From the NCBI GenBank assembly GCA_000727475.1, contig KL647304.1:2260183-2324182 (forward strand): 64,000 bases of DNA. The letters are read 5' to 3'. This document shows positions 38,701 through 52,129 of the stretch, piece by piece (the first letter of the stretch is position 1; each line of letters begins with the position of its first letter). The stretch comes from Sarcocystis neurona. Its lineage: Eukaryota > Apicomplexa > Conoidasida > Eucoccidiorida > Sarcocystidae. The notes below the pieces were generated by a model, which was not told where the DNA came from, did not search any database, and saw only the letters and a program-made list of their open reading frames with translations. Position numbers and translations under genes: made by a program.

Positions 38701-40338
38701 GCCACCGAGAGTTCCCCGTGTCAAGAGAATAACTTCAGATATATATGTATGCGCAGGTATATAAAGATGTCCTGCGGAAACCAGTACCTCCAGTGGAGCA
38801 GCAATGTGATCGCCCACGTGGATATTTACGCCGTTGCAATGTATATTTATACATACATATATTATATATATACACACATCTGTGTGCATATACGCACAGA
38901 CGTACAGATACGTGGAATGCAGAGAGAGAAAAAGCGTCTGTACCTGAATCTGTCCAGCCATAACTATATATGTGTATACACACATGACGCCTCTGATGTC
39001 GAACATAGAGAAACTACCACGTATATATATACGTCTGTTTGTTTACGCAAATGTGTACGTCTCAGCAACCTATGATGCATCGGCCACATCGGCATTTACA
39101 CAGACGAGAGTATCCGTTGTTTGCATACCGTAGCCGCCTGTATAATTCCATAAATCTATACATAGATGTACACTGTACAGACAGTGCGCAGATGCACAGG
39201 TATATGCATGGGGAATTAGATGCTGCGCACACCGCAGGTTACCAGTATACGCGTACACTTAGATGCATACGCCTGTAGTATTGGCTCCTGCACACGTCTA
39301 TAAAGGCACCTCTTCCATGTGTATTCCTATGTGAGTGCGTATTCACGTGCGTACGCACTCATGTGTATACGTCTGCCTGTGCGTGTATTTTGGAAGTCGA
39401 GTGGGTTTGTCCACGTTGTCCACAAGTAAGGATACGAACGCATGTGTGTCTTCGTGTCTACATAGGTAAAACTACAAGTGCACAACATTTCTAGTTTGCA
39501 TATTACACATACATAGAGGCAGGCACGTATACAGAATCAGAAAAAAAGCACAGTCGCTGCTTTACACAGATCTATGTATATACGCATGTAGAGGTGTGCA
39601 CATGTCTACTGACGTGTATATCTCTCTCTTTCTCTCTAGATATATACATACATGTATATATATATATATGTACAGGTGTATTAATCTCTGTTGTAGATGG
39701 GCGTGTACATAGAGGCGCACTGATGAGTGGACACACGTTATTACAGGCATGTTTATGTAATTGTCTACATGCGCCTGCCTTCGGTTAAGGCCGGCTTTCC
39801 TGCAAGAAAAGAAGGTATCTCTGGAGATCTTTCACAGCCTTCTGCGGTGAGAACCTAAGGCACAGATTCTTTTTCAGGCGCCGTGGAGCCAAAAAATTGA
39901 GAAATATGATCAAGACATTGTTTCAGCGCGCGCATCTGACGATTTCTCGCTGCGACTAGCATGCGTATGTATGTGTGTACGTGTCCTTGTTGATTTTCCG
40001 GTAAAACTGACACGACCACACATAAACAGGATGACCAGTCGGGACTTAATAGGTAAAGACAACAGGCAGAGTCTCAGAAAGGCGGTTACCAAGATAGTTG
40101 ACTTAATCACACGCACACACATGCATATACATATATCTATGTCTGCACATGTGCGCTGCAACGTCGTAGCCCCCCGTTTGCAGCGTAGTTCCACAAGTCT
40201 GTCTGCACTCGTGTATACAGATGTATGAAAGTCCTGCATATATATGTATACAAATACACATATATGTATGTATATGTGTAAAAGCTTATAATTAGTGTGT
40301 GTGTGTGTGCGTGTGTGTGTGTGTGCGTGTCCACCTTC

Positions 40339-40370
<32 letters not shown>

Positions 40371-41230
40371 GAAAGCCTGCAACTAGCTTGTGCCATTATG
40401 AATACGCACACAAGGTCACCAGTAAGGAAGTGAAAAAGAAGACAAATGTGGTCGTTCGGCTGCTCAGAGGCTGGCGCAGCAGCTATAAACAAGAATCTTC
40501 AAGCCATCACAACCCATATCCGAATCTCTGCAAATATTAATGTTCTTTTGGCAATTCTGTCTCAGGCATACCCAAACAAACACGTACGTGCGCCTATCTG
40601 CTTTAGTGGAAATGCGAGTCCTGACACATATATGTGTGTGTATGTAGAGACTGCCCCCCCGGGTATACATGTTCAATGCGTGTCGAATACACGTATACAG
40701 CCTTAAATCCGCGGGCTTCCTGGCGAAAAACACTGACCACAAAGATACGCTTGCAGACGCGTATTGGTACACCGTATGTCTGTGCAGGCCAGCAAACGCA
40801 GGTGCAGACGACTGCGTGTGTTTATGTACCACCTTCGCAGGAAGATCAAGAGAAACGTATTTCTCTCTCGCTCTCTTGTGCTCCGTGGGTCTCTCGACTC
40901 ACCAGTTTTACATTTCCCCGTTGTCCGTGCCAAAGACCGCAGATATTCGTAAAACCCTTCCAAGTATGCGCACGTGTGGATGTCTCAAAATACACGCACT
41001 AACTGCCTGGCGAAGGGCTGCGTTTTATAGTTGGATCTTCCTGCGTAGAGATTTATGTGCTCACGTCGCGCGCCTGCAGGAAGAATCGGGCAGTGCGGCT
41101 CTACGTATTCAGCCAAGCCCGCGCGCAGCGACATAGTATTTCTTCGACTGGCACGAGTGCGTGTGTAGGAAGAAGTGACGTCTGCGCGTCCCGCTGCCAC
41201 AGCATTTTTTCTTATCCTCAAGCAAGTTTC
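35735..41230. other. Gap without a supported gene
   Basis: Mostly unique sequence with short TATATG tracts (38,830-38,880; 39,620-39,670; 40,240-40,370, including a (GT)n run at 40,295-40,330). Short frames exist on both strands (for example 36298-36627 + and 40446-40706 +), but none is long, spliced or recognisable. I see no RNA genes. Confidence 0.45.
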
Positions 41231-41239
41231 AAAAGTGTT

Positions 41240-43460
41240 TGTTTCTACGCGTGCCGGCAAAATGTAGCAGCACCAGCTGCGAGACGACAGATCAGCGGTA
41301 CCCTTCCTCATGCTGTCGGAGTTTGTGCTGCTATGCTGCAGCAGCAGCAACTGCAAGTTTCGCGGTGCTGTTCACACGAGCGGTAGCCTGCTCTTTCTTG
41401 TCTGCTGCCGGTGCTCTTCGCTGCGAGTGGAGTGCGCCACGTGAGAGTGCGCAGGGCGCATCAAAAAAGAGCGGACTTCTGCTGCTGCGTCCGTCCTAAA
41501 TGTTGTCGATCTACTGCTGCGCATGCATATGTTGGTTTAAAAGAGCTGCAGCAGCAGCACAGCAGCAGAACAGCAACCTCACCTCCGCAGCACGTCGCAC
41601 CAATATACCAGCGCGATTCTCTAGGAGCAATCGCAACAGCGACATAACTACGACAGCCGCAACGTAACTGCAGCAGCAGGACACCAACAACGTCGTTGCA
41701 ACAGCAATACACCAACGGCAGCAGTAACGCAGCTGAAACGTATTATTATCTTTCTCTCTCTTGCACGCGCTGGCTGTCTCTCTCGGCTTCCAGTTTTCGC
41801 TTCCCCGGTGTCCGGCGCAGGGACAAGGAGAGCAGCAATGTAACAAGGACAGCAGCAACGTAGCCGCAGCGGCACTCACAACGACGACAGAAGCGACGCA
41901 ACAGCAGGAACAGCAGCAACGCAGAAGCAGTAGCAGCGGCGTAACAGCAGGAAGTACAGGCACGATGTCGCAGCAGACGTGAGCCGGCAGAAGAGCTGCA
42001 CACCAGCGGTAGGCTGCGGAGGCTGCTGCACCACCACTGCTGCAGCCGCACGGCAGCAGCAACACGGGCAGCCAAAACAGAGGAACAGCATATAAAGCAC
42101 CTCCTGCGTCTAAACATTCGCAGTCAGGTTCCAGCAGCAGCAACAGCAGCCTCCTCTACCTCCAGCAATAGCCCTCCTGCAACAGGAGCCAGGCTTGCTC
42201 GCAATAGCAGCAGCGACACAGAAGCGTCAGCCAGGCTTTCTAGCAGCATTCGAGCACTACCGCAACAACAGCCAGGCTTGCTAGCAACAGCAGAGGCACC
42301 ACAGAAGCATCAGCCAAACATCCCAGAGGCAGTAAAGCACTCCTGCAACAGGAGCCAGGCTTGTTACGAAGAGCGGCAGCAACACAGAAGCGCCAGCCAG
42401 GCTTCCTAGCAGCAGCAGCAGGAATACAACAGCAGCGGTTGCACTTCGTAGCAGCGGCAGTAGCAGTCGCACCATCGGAGTCGCAGGACTAAAAGAATCA
42501 TAAGGACAAACAACGGCACTATAGCAGTGACAGGAGTAGTGCACCAGCACCAGGATTCATCAACTAACAGCACCACGCGTGTAGCAACGGCAGCCGCAGT
42601 TCAGCGTTAGCAGCGGATCAACAGGAAGGGAAGCAGCAATGTAGGCGAAGAAGTAGCAATCCAGCAGTCACCGAAGGCGAAGGTCTTTGCAGCTGCGGAG
42701 CAGTCGCACCAGCAACCCCACGCGGAAGTGCAACTACTGGCAGCAGCGAGTCAGCAACAGAAGAAGCAGCTGCAAAAAAGAAGCTACAGCAGCTACGAAG
42801 CAGCAGCAGCAAAAAGAAGCAGCAGGAGCACCAGTAAAAAAGCAGCAGGAGCGGCAGTTGCAGCAAAAAAGCAGCAGCAGTGGCAGCAGCAGAAAAGCAG
42901 CAGCAGCAGCAGCAGAAAAGCAGACGCAGCAGCGGCCACACATACATTTCAATTTCTCGCAGTACTGCTAGCAGCAACGATGTGTTTTGTTGACGACTGC
43001 AGCCCAGACGGCAGCAGCAGCAGCCACTTTGCTGGCAGCAACAGTAGCAGCAGCGCAAGAAAAACGGCAACAGCAGCGAGAAGCAGCAACAGAAGTCAAA
43101 TGCAGAGTAAGGCCGTTGCTCGGAGAGACAGGACTCTGCAAGAGCCGCAGGAAAACCTGGGCACCGCCAGCAGCCAAGCACTACCACTCTGCAATGGGAG
43201 GAACAACGCAGGAGCAGCAGCGCATTCAGCAGAGCAGCAGTGGGAATGTGGCGTAGCGGCAGCAGCAGCAGAGAAAGACGCAGCATCAGCAGAGAAGTGA
43301 GCAGCAGCAGTAGCAGAGAAGGTCGCCACACTGAAAAGAAGAGCTCGAGCAGCAGCAGTGCATCTCGTAGAAGTACTACGTTGTACGGCTGCAGAATTAT
43401 TAATGTGAGCAGCAGCAGCAATGGACTGGGCAGTGACAGCAGCAGTGAGCTGCAGGAACG
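41240..43460 (+). repeat. CAG/GCA trinucleotide repeat field with AGCCAGGCTT minisatellite
   Basis: CAG-type triplets dominate the + strand and stops interrupt each frame. Inside it, AGCCAGGCTT followed by a variant of NNTAGCA occurs at about 42,189, 42,230, 42,268, 42,354 and 42,395, several times preceded by CACAGAAGCG/CAGCC words. That gives a loose 40-85-bp higher-order unit. Confidence 0.75.
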
Positions 43461-43479
43461 GCGGCAGTTGCTCCTTCGT

Positions 43480-43850
43480 TCTCTTTCCTCTTCTCTTTGC
43501 TTTTGCTGCTAATCTGTTGCCTCTGCGTCTGTCTGCAGACTGTCCTGCGCGTGCTCCTCCGGGTACCCCACGCCTGCTCCTGTTCTTGCTGCTGTTGCCG
43601 CCCCACCACTCCTGTTCACGCTAGCGCTGTTGCTGCTGCTTCTCTTTCTGTTGCTGCTCTCTCTCCTGCTGCTGCTCCTGTTCCTATTGCCCTTTCTGCC
43701 GCTGCTCCTTCAGCCGCTGCTCCTTCTGCTGCTGTCCTTTTGCTGCTGCTGTTTTCCTATCACTCCTGCCAGCCCTTGCGCTGTTGCTGTTGTCGCTGTT
43801 GCCGCTGCTGCCACTTGTGCTTCTTTTTTGTGTCCATCCCTTCGTTTCCT
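43480..43850 (+). repeat. CTG/pyrimidine repeat block next to the CAG field
   Basis: TTGCTGCTGCT and CTCCTGCTGCTGCTCC dominate the + strand immediately after the CAG field, reversing its polarity at about 43,470. It lies just beyond the 3' end of the alveolin gene. Confidence 0.75.
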
Positions 43851-43857
43851 GTACCTT

Positions 43858-46164
43858 TCACCGCGCGACTCTCGCTTTCTTTGTTAGCGACACCGTGCTC
43901 CCTCTGTGCCTGTTCCCTTCCTCTTTTGCTTCTTCCTTCTCTCCTGTTTTCCTTCCTGTTATATGTCTGATCATCTTCTGTCTCTTCCCCCACCTACCGC
44001 GTTGCTCCGGGTTTAGGCATCGCGGGTCGAGAGGTTGGGCGGTTGCAGCAGCAGCACCGGCGAGCAGCTGCGGCACAGGCCTTGCCATGGGCTGTAGCTG
44101 GTCATGTACCAGAAGCACGGGTGTAGGGACTGCAACGTCTACTTGCTGCGCATGCGACCCTTCCTTGAAGACCGGCAACACCAGGTGGGAGACAGGAACT
44201 GCAACAGGACGGTCTCGGTACTTCTCCACAAAGTACGGCGCGGGCACTTCCTTTACTCTGTCGCCCACACCAGCAGCAGCGACAGCAGCGGCGCAGCGTG
44301 GAGACCAGCACCAGCACCAAGCGCAGAAGAAGCAGGAACAGCAGCAGCAGCAGCGACAGCGGCAGCAGCCTCAAGCGCCGCAGGAGGGTCACCAGCAGCA
44401 GCAAGGGCAGTGCAGCAGCAGGAGGACCACTGCGACATGCAGCAGCAGCAGCGGCAACAGGAGAGCAGAACAGCAGCAACAGCGACATGACGGCACCAAC
44501 GGGAGAGGAAGAAAAACAAGAATGAACGAGCATAACACCGATGCATGAGAAGCAGAGGAGGAGAGAGGAGCACAAGCAGTAGCAGCAACGCAGAGCAGCA
44601 CCGCAGAGTCAAGCGCACCGTCGCCCCTGGTCCCTGGGGTAGAAGCACAAGAGCAGCCCGTTACAGGAGGGAGGAGAGCCGCTGTGCGGCAGTAGAAGAA
44701 GAGCTGCTACGCAGAATATTGCAGTCTTCTTCTGCAGCAGAAGTATCGGCGTGAGCATTTCTTCTTACTTTGCAAATTTCTAGTTGCCGAATGCTGCTGC
44801 TGCGGTTGCTGCTGTGCTGCTGCCGCTGCCGCTACCGATGTCCTGCTGCTCTGCTGCTGCTGGTGTGTTGCTGCAGTGAAATTGCTGTTCTACGCCATTT
44901 GCTTGCTGTGGTGAAACTTCTTTCTCTTGCGGCTGCCTGATGGAAGTACAAGTCCCTATTGCTGCCTTCTGGCTCTCCGGCCGGTGCGGGAGATTTTCAG
45001 CAGCTGCGGGGCTGCAGCTGCTGCTCTGCTGTACGTGGTGCTGCTGCTCCTTTTCCAGCTTCTGCTGCTGCTTCCTCTCCTGCTCCTGCTGCTGCTTCTA
45101 CTGCTGCTGCTGCCCCTTGTTCTTCTTCTCCGGCTGCTTCTTTTTCCCACGCCGGTGCTGTTTTTTCTTCTTCTGCCACTGCTGCTGCTTCGGCTGAGGT
45201 GCTGCTGCTGCTTCAACGTGCTGCAGCGCGCTGCTGCAGAGGGGGAGTGTTCTTCGTTCACTTACACGGGGACGGGGTAGGGAATCTCGACATCTTTAAT
45301 TTGGGGAATTACTTTTTCCACTCCCTGTTGAATGATTTTGGGCTCGTATCTCATTTTGTACCGGGGCACTGGCTTGTGCTGCGGAGAAAGGAGCAAACAC
45401 ACACATACACACATATACACAGACATATACATATAAACAGGTGCATGTAACTTGGAGAGAAAAAGAGAGACGGAAAGTAATAGAGAGACTCGTCAGCGTA
45501 AACAGCAGACCTGCCTTTACATATATCCACTTATTAGATTTATGTGTAGGAAGTGGACTTCTCTCTCTGCGTATGGAGCAGGCCTGCACATACATATATA
45601 CATACATATGTTTAAGATTTGGGCTTGTCTGTGTACCCGTTCTTCTAGGAAGAAGAGTTTCCTCTATATCCGCACATATATAACATATGTATCTATTCAC
45701 ACATAGGTAATGTATACCCGTACATATGTGTACATATAAGATATACATACATACGTAAAATACATATATATACATATATATATATATATGTATGGATGCC
45801 CTGGGAAGAGAAAGTGAGCAAAAGTGTATATATAAATGTGTGGAGAGTAAATTGGCTCCTGTATCCATTCCCTATTAGAAAACTATAAATGACTCTACCT
45901 GCACATATTCACACACATACATACATATACATATATAATGTGGGTGGATGTCTTATATATCTGTCTATTCATATATTTATAGTCCACACATATATAACTT
46001 CTATTTTCCATGCACGTATCTGTATCACTATACAATGAATACATTTATTATACGCATAGGTGTATATTGATATATGCTTGACATACATATATACTTCTCT
46101 GTATAACATTACACATGTATGTATATACAGTGTATATATTCTATATACATATCTGTGTATGTAT

Positions 46165-46199
<35 letters not shown>

Positions 46200-49100
46200 A
46201 TCACTTGTGTATGTGATACATGTATAAGATAAATATGTATGTTTTATATGCGTGTACTCATTTATATCCGAGAATAACGAAACTTTTAGTTGGAAGCGGT
46301 AGGGGAGGAAGTTCGACGCTGAAAGTAGAGAAAAGCAACACAGAATTGAAGGTGCTGCTCCAGGAAGAAAAACGCTTCCCCTGCAACTACCACGCACGTT
46401 GTATTTCGATATTTGTACAACCGGCGTATCACCACACGCATTTCCTCCATGCCACATAAACAAAATTCTGGCCTCTACATACATATATATATATATTTAT
46501 GAACTTTCTGTGAACAAAGCACCTAATTGTATATACACACATATACATATATATATGTATATACACGCATACATACATACATATACACATATATGTATAT
46601 ATATATACAGAGATTACGAATAAGTAGATATATTGTATATATACATATATATAATATACATACATATATATATGTGCACATATATAGATATTAACTTTGT
46701 AGGGTTGGAGCATATACCTATATACATAAATACATATATATACGTATGCATATGTATATGCACGTATATATACACGTATGTACATATATTAGTATGCATT
46801 TGTATACATCTGTGAATCGGTTTCACCTCGGAATTTCCAAGAAGAGAGGGGAGAAGGAAAAGGGAGTGCTTCATGTTCATGAAACAGAGAGCAAGTCTTC
46901 TCCTTTCTACCGGGTATCTTCCCATATATACAACACAAAGGAAAAGGACGGAAATACGGGGTTTCCTGCTCAGCAGAGACGAAGACAGCAACTTTCTTCT
47001 CGTCTGCTTCAAGAGAGAACGGCCGAGGCCACTGTGAAAGAAAAGGAAGCATGCGATCGTCTGCTGCGGCGCTTTGCTGTTCGCCAGCAACTTTAGCAGG
47101 GGCCGTCTCTTGGCAGCGAGAGCAGATATATCAGAAAACAACGCATTTTCTCTGGAGACCCCCCACCAATACAGAGAGATCTACGAAGGGGGCTGCGCAG
47201 CAGAATGGTCTCTTCTCCGTCACCCAAATTTTTTCCTCCCCCAACGCACTTCCTACCCGTCTGTTTCGTCTCCACTTCCCTGTCTCGTTTTTGCTGGGCG
47301 TCTCCGTCTCTTCGTCCCCTTCCCTTTCTGTCTCTTGCTGCCCTCTCCTTCTCTATCCGTCTCTTCTTTTTATGTCTCTTTCTCGCGTTTTCCCTTCTTC
47401 CCGCCTTCTCTTCCTTTCTCTCTGTCGTTTTGCCTTGCTGGTCCTCTTTGTCCACTCTCTGCGCCTTTTGTCATCAAGGTGTGACTGCATGTGCCTTGGA
47501 GAATGAGAGAGATACGAAGAGAAAAGACAGGAGAAAGTATCTTCCGCTGCGTCTACGAGAATCTCAGAAGTTAACGCAGGGCGTCCATCCACGCCCTCGT
47601 CAGTGCTGCTGCTGCTGCGTGTGGCGACGCCCTCGTCAGTGCTGCTGCTGCTGCGTGTGGCGACGCCCTCGTCAGTGCTGCTGCTGCTGCGTGTGCCTAG
47701 ACGTGTGTGGGCCCGCTGTCTGCTGCCGCATGCGTGCAGGTGTGTGGGGCCGGTTTTTCCTTCCGGTTGTTTTCCTCAGCAGCACCGGCAGAAGGAGAAG
47801 CAGCAGCAACAGCAGCACTTCTTTTCTTTGTTGTGACAGAGAAGAGGCAGAAGAAGTTCGTTGCTGCGGTCGGGAGGCGTAGCGCGGCGGGGGCGGCCAG
47901 CGGACAGTCGATCGCTCAGGCCGCATGCTTGCGAGCTGCCAGAGAGAAAGAGAAGGCTTTCTTTCGGTAGAAAATGAGGAGACCCGCTTGCGTGGCAGAC
48001 CGTCTCTGTCCAGAGAAAAGCGGAGAGGTGTTCTCCTCTCGATTTCTTCGAATAGAAAAGGAGACGACGAGACGCGCAGCTTCAGAAGAACTCGCAAAAA
48101 GTGCGAGACAGAGAAAGGAAGAGTAGAGGGGGAGACGAGACAGAGAAGGGAGACGAGACACCGCGAGGGGAGCAGGAGATCACGCGGGAAAAGCAGAGAC
48201 ACGGACAGCAACGCAGAGTCGAGTGCAGCAGAGAGAGACGGAGAAGAACAGGAAGAAGAAAACGAAGAAAAAGAGGGGAAGGCGAGGAAGAAAAAGAAGC
48301 GGAAACGAAGAAAGTCGTATTTTCAAGAGAAGTCAAAAGAGCCGATCTCTCCCGTCTCTGTCTCCGTCTCCGTGTCTCCTTCCGTATATATTCCCCGTCT
48401 CCCTTTCTTTCTTCCGCTATTCTCCCGCCCGTCCGTCTCTTCCCCGTCCTTCTCTTCGTATTTCCTCGACCTGCCCGCATTTCTTCCGTGGATGGCCTCG
48501 CCGGCTGTCTTTCTACCGCCTTTTCTTTGTGTACATATGTTCGTATACGCACCACGTCACGTTTCTTCGTCTCCGCCCTCTCTCTGTCTCTTGCTGTTTC
48601 GTCCACTTCCCGTCCCTTTTCCATGTTCTTTTTTCTCCTCCCATTCCAAGTCCCTCCACCCGTTTCCCTTCGATATCTCTCTGTCTGTGGTGGTCGTGGC
48701 CCGTCGCAGCCCACAGACCCGCACGCCGACGCTGCTGCTGCTGCTGCTGCAGTTTCCCTCTGCTGCAGCTGTCGCTGCAGGGGAAGAGACGGGACCCCTT
48801 TGAAGGCTAAGACGGCGCAGCAGCAAGAGAGACAAAAAGAGGCTCTACTCACCTGCAGAACAGGGACGGGTATTTCCTTCGTTGTTTTGTGGACGACGTA
48901 CTTCGGAACAACCCGCAGGACTTCCCGCGGCACCTGCGCACGCACCCCGCAGCAGCAGCAGCAACAGCAGCAGCGCGGTCCGGACGCGGACGTCTCCCTC
49001 CCTTTGACTACCAGTGTGTTTCACGAACCTCCTGCGTTTCTTCTGCCACATAGGTGGACACCTATTGGCAGTGTCTCCGTCTCGAGTTATCTTCTCCTGC

Positions 49101-52096
49101 GGTGCTTTCTGCTCTGTCTTTCTGTCCCTTTCTCGCTGTCCTTTTCTCTCTTCCTTTCGCTTCCTTTTGTTCTCTCTTTGGGTCTTCGCCGCGGCCTTCT
49201 GCACCGGCAGCAGGGGCGCGCGCGTCTCTGTTCTACGCGTGGCACAGCAGGAGAGACGGAGCGAGCAACACAGCAGCAGCAACTGGAAGCAGCGTCCGTC
49301 CCAAGGAACAGCGTGCGGGTGTTCTTCTGTGCAAAACCGAGGGAAAAGTCGCCTCGCCGCAGATATTCTGCAAGAGGAAACTCTTCAGCTCCACACGTAA
49401 TGGCCACCTCGCGCTACCGTGCTCTACGCATGCCTCGCGTGTACACACACCTGCGCGAAGAATAAGCTGCAGGCCGCTTCATCACACAAGCTGCATGCAT
49501 ATTTCTCTACGCAGTATCTCTCCACAAGGAGCCCTATGAATACATATATCATTCTAAGCAAGTAGTCACAAATATATAAATGTGGATGGATATAGAGACG
49601 TGCATACAGGTATATGTGTATAGGTGTATAGAAGACGCACGGATATATAGCTGGGCATGTGTGTACATCAATATACTTACATTGGTGGGCATGCATATAC
49701 GCATACACATATGTACATGTGCACGTGAAATTCTGTATATATGGATATATCTACGTGTATACGTGTATACAACAAGCACACACATACACATCTATGTACG
49801 TGCATGTGTATAAGCGTAAATATACCTATACGTAGATATATATGTAGACATATATATATGTGTGTATATGTATATATATGTAGATATATATACATATATG
49901 TATACGTAGGTAAATTTCTGTATTTCTTGATATACGTATGCGTATCTGTGTATCAAAAACATGTATATATATATGTGGATGTATATATATGTATTCAAGT
50001 ATATATATACATATATATAGGTACGCATATATATATATTTATATGTGTGAAATTTTGTGTATATATGTATATATGCTTGTGTATATAATACAAACATACA
50101 AATGTGTGTTGTGAGAATATATATACACATACGTATATATGTATACATTTATATGCAAAAGTAGATATACATGTTTCGAAAACTCCATATATATATATGT
50201 GTGACCTTGTGTGCCTATATGTATGTATGTATTCGTAGATACCGCATATAATCGCGTACGTGTAACTATATGTTGGTACACACACACATATATATGTATA
50301 TGTAGAAAAAGGCATGCCAACTATTTATATATATGTAGTTGATATGCATGTGTGGGTAAAAAGACGAAAATATATAAGTATTTGTGTAAGAGTACTGGTA
50401 AGGTGATTTCGGTTGGCATACCCATGCTGGTCCCTCTGCTGCCAGGAAAATTTATCCCGTCCTCCCCACGTATGTCTTTACTGCAGACAGCAGGGCAAAA
50501 ACCTTCCGCTTTCCCTGTCTGTTTTGTTCTCTTCCATTTCTTCTACTTTCTCTTCTTTTCATCCTCTATACTTCAACGTACCAGCATTCACGTATGCCCA
50601 CCGCCACAAAGAGACGTCCACCCAGAAACTCACATATATAAACTTGCACACACATATACATATATATCAGAGGTGTAATGTACACAAGTACATATATATA
50701 TATATTGGCGATTCATGTGAGTGTGACGCATATATACATATATATACCTGCTTTACACGTGTATATATATATGTAGGTCACTCTCTCTCTCTAGATATAT
50801 ATGTATGAAATAAATGTGAGTAGGAAGCATATTGATGAATGATTTATAGGTGTAAGTATGTGTGTCTATATATAAGTAGGTATGAGTAGAAATACGTATG
50901 GTTGTATAGGCGCCTGCAGGTGGACTGTATCGCGCAGGGTTTGCTTACACGTATATTTGTTTGTGTGTGTACGTGTATGTAGATGCGACTGTACGCATGC
51001 ATTTGTTTTAACGCATGCACAGATATGTGCAGCAGGGAAACGAACTGGGTACATGCATCTCTGTAAGTGTAAATCTATTCTATAGGAAAAAGGCTCCTCT
51101 TTTATATGTCGTTGTATCAGTAAGTGTAGACGAAGGACAAGACACAACTTCATATATTTGTCCACTCATGTATATAGACAGATATCCGAAGAAGAGAGGT
51201 GTATATTCTCCATCTGTGAAGACGACTACCAATAGGAAGAAGCCCGTCCCTATGTACACATACATATACATGTCTCTCTGCATATATATATGTATGTGGT
51301 CCTGTATAAGATGTAAGTTGCCCTCCTGCAAACAAATATAGGGAAAACTGAGAAGGGACAATATATATATATATATACTGGGTAGAAAGCCATATGGAGG
51401 AACGTACATATTGCCCCCGTCTGTAGGGGAAAACAAACGAAGTGTTTGGGCGTGTTTGTGTGTAGGTGTCTCTCCCTATATATGTTTACGTATACATTTA
51501 TATCTCTGTATAAATAAGAGAAACGTGTGTATATGTGTATTTCTTCGGCGAAGAAATGCATATAAAAGGGTGCTCCCCCCCTTCCCCTTCCCCTGTCTCC
51601 GAGTCGTCCCGTAGCCGTCTCCCCTTCTCTGTCTCGTTCGCTCGAGTTTGCACGGGAGACGTGCATGCGTGCGGAAAGGCAGATATTTTTTGGTGAGTTT
51701 CGCGACCCCCACCTCGACGACTTTCACTTTGGGGACGAGCTTCAGAACTTCCTCGGTTTGCTGTACTTCTTCGTATCGATCGACGATCTTGACGACCGGA
51801 ACTTCAACGTATTTGGGGATGAGTTTCTCTTCAAACCGCGGCACAAAAATGACGTTTTCAACAATTTTCTCCTTCGGCACTCGTTTCTCCACGTGAATCA
51901 CCTCAGGCACCTGCCGTCCACCGGGATCCCAGCAGAAAAAGCAGCAGCACAACCGCGAGACGAAAGGAGAAGGAGATGGAGGAACAACAGCAGCAGCAGC
52001 ATAACAGCAGCAGCAGCATAACAGCAGCAGCAGCATAACAGCGGCAGCAGCAGCAGTGACAGCAGTAGTGACAGCAGCAGCAGCAGCATAACAGCG

Positions 52097-52129
<33 letters not shown>

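Noticed and set aside
42618..43421. 267-codon - strand frame downstream of the alveolin gene
   Set aside because: Leu/Cys reading of CAG repeat with no non-repetitive domain.
48101..49465. 454-codon + strand frame across 48.1-49.5 kb
   Set aside because: It runs through a purine tract and a pyrimidine tract and lies antisense to alveolin exon 3 (48853-48933), which fits its neighbours in phase. Composition explains the openness.
50398..50460. Possible extra alveolin exon (GMPTEITLPVL on - strand)
   Set aside because: Exons 2 and 3 already join in phase 0 with good sites, and no pair of splice sites includes this piece while keeping the alveolin frame with normal repeat spacing.
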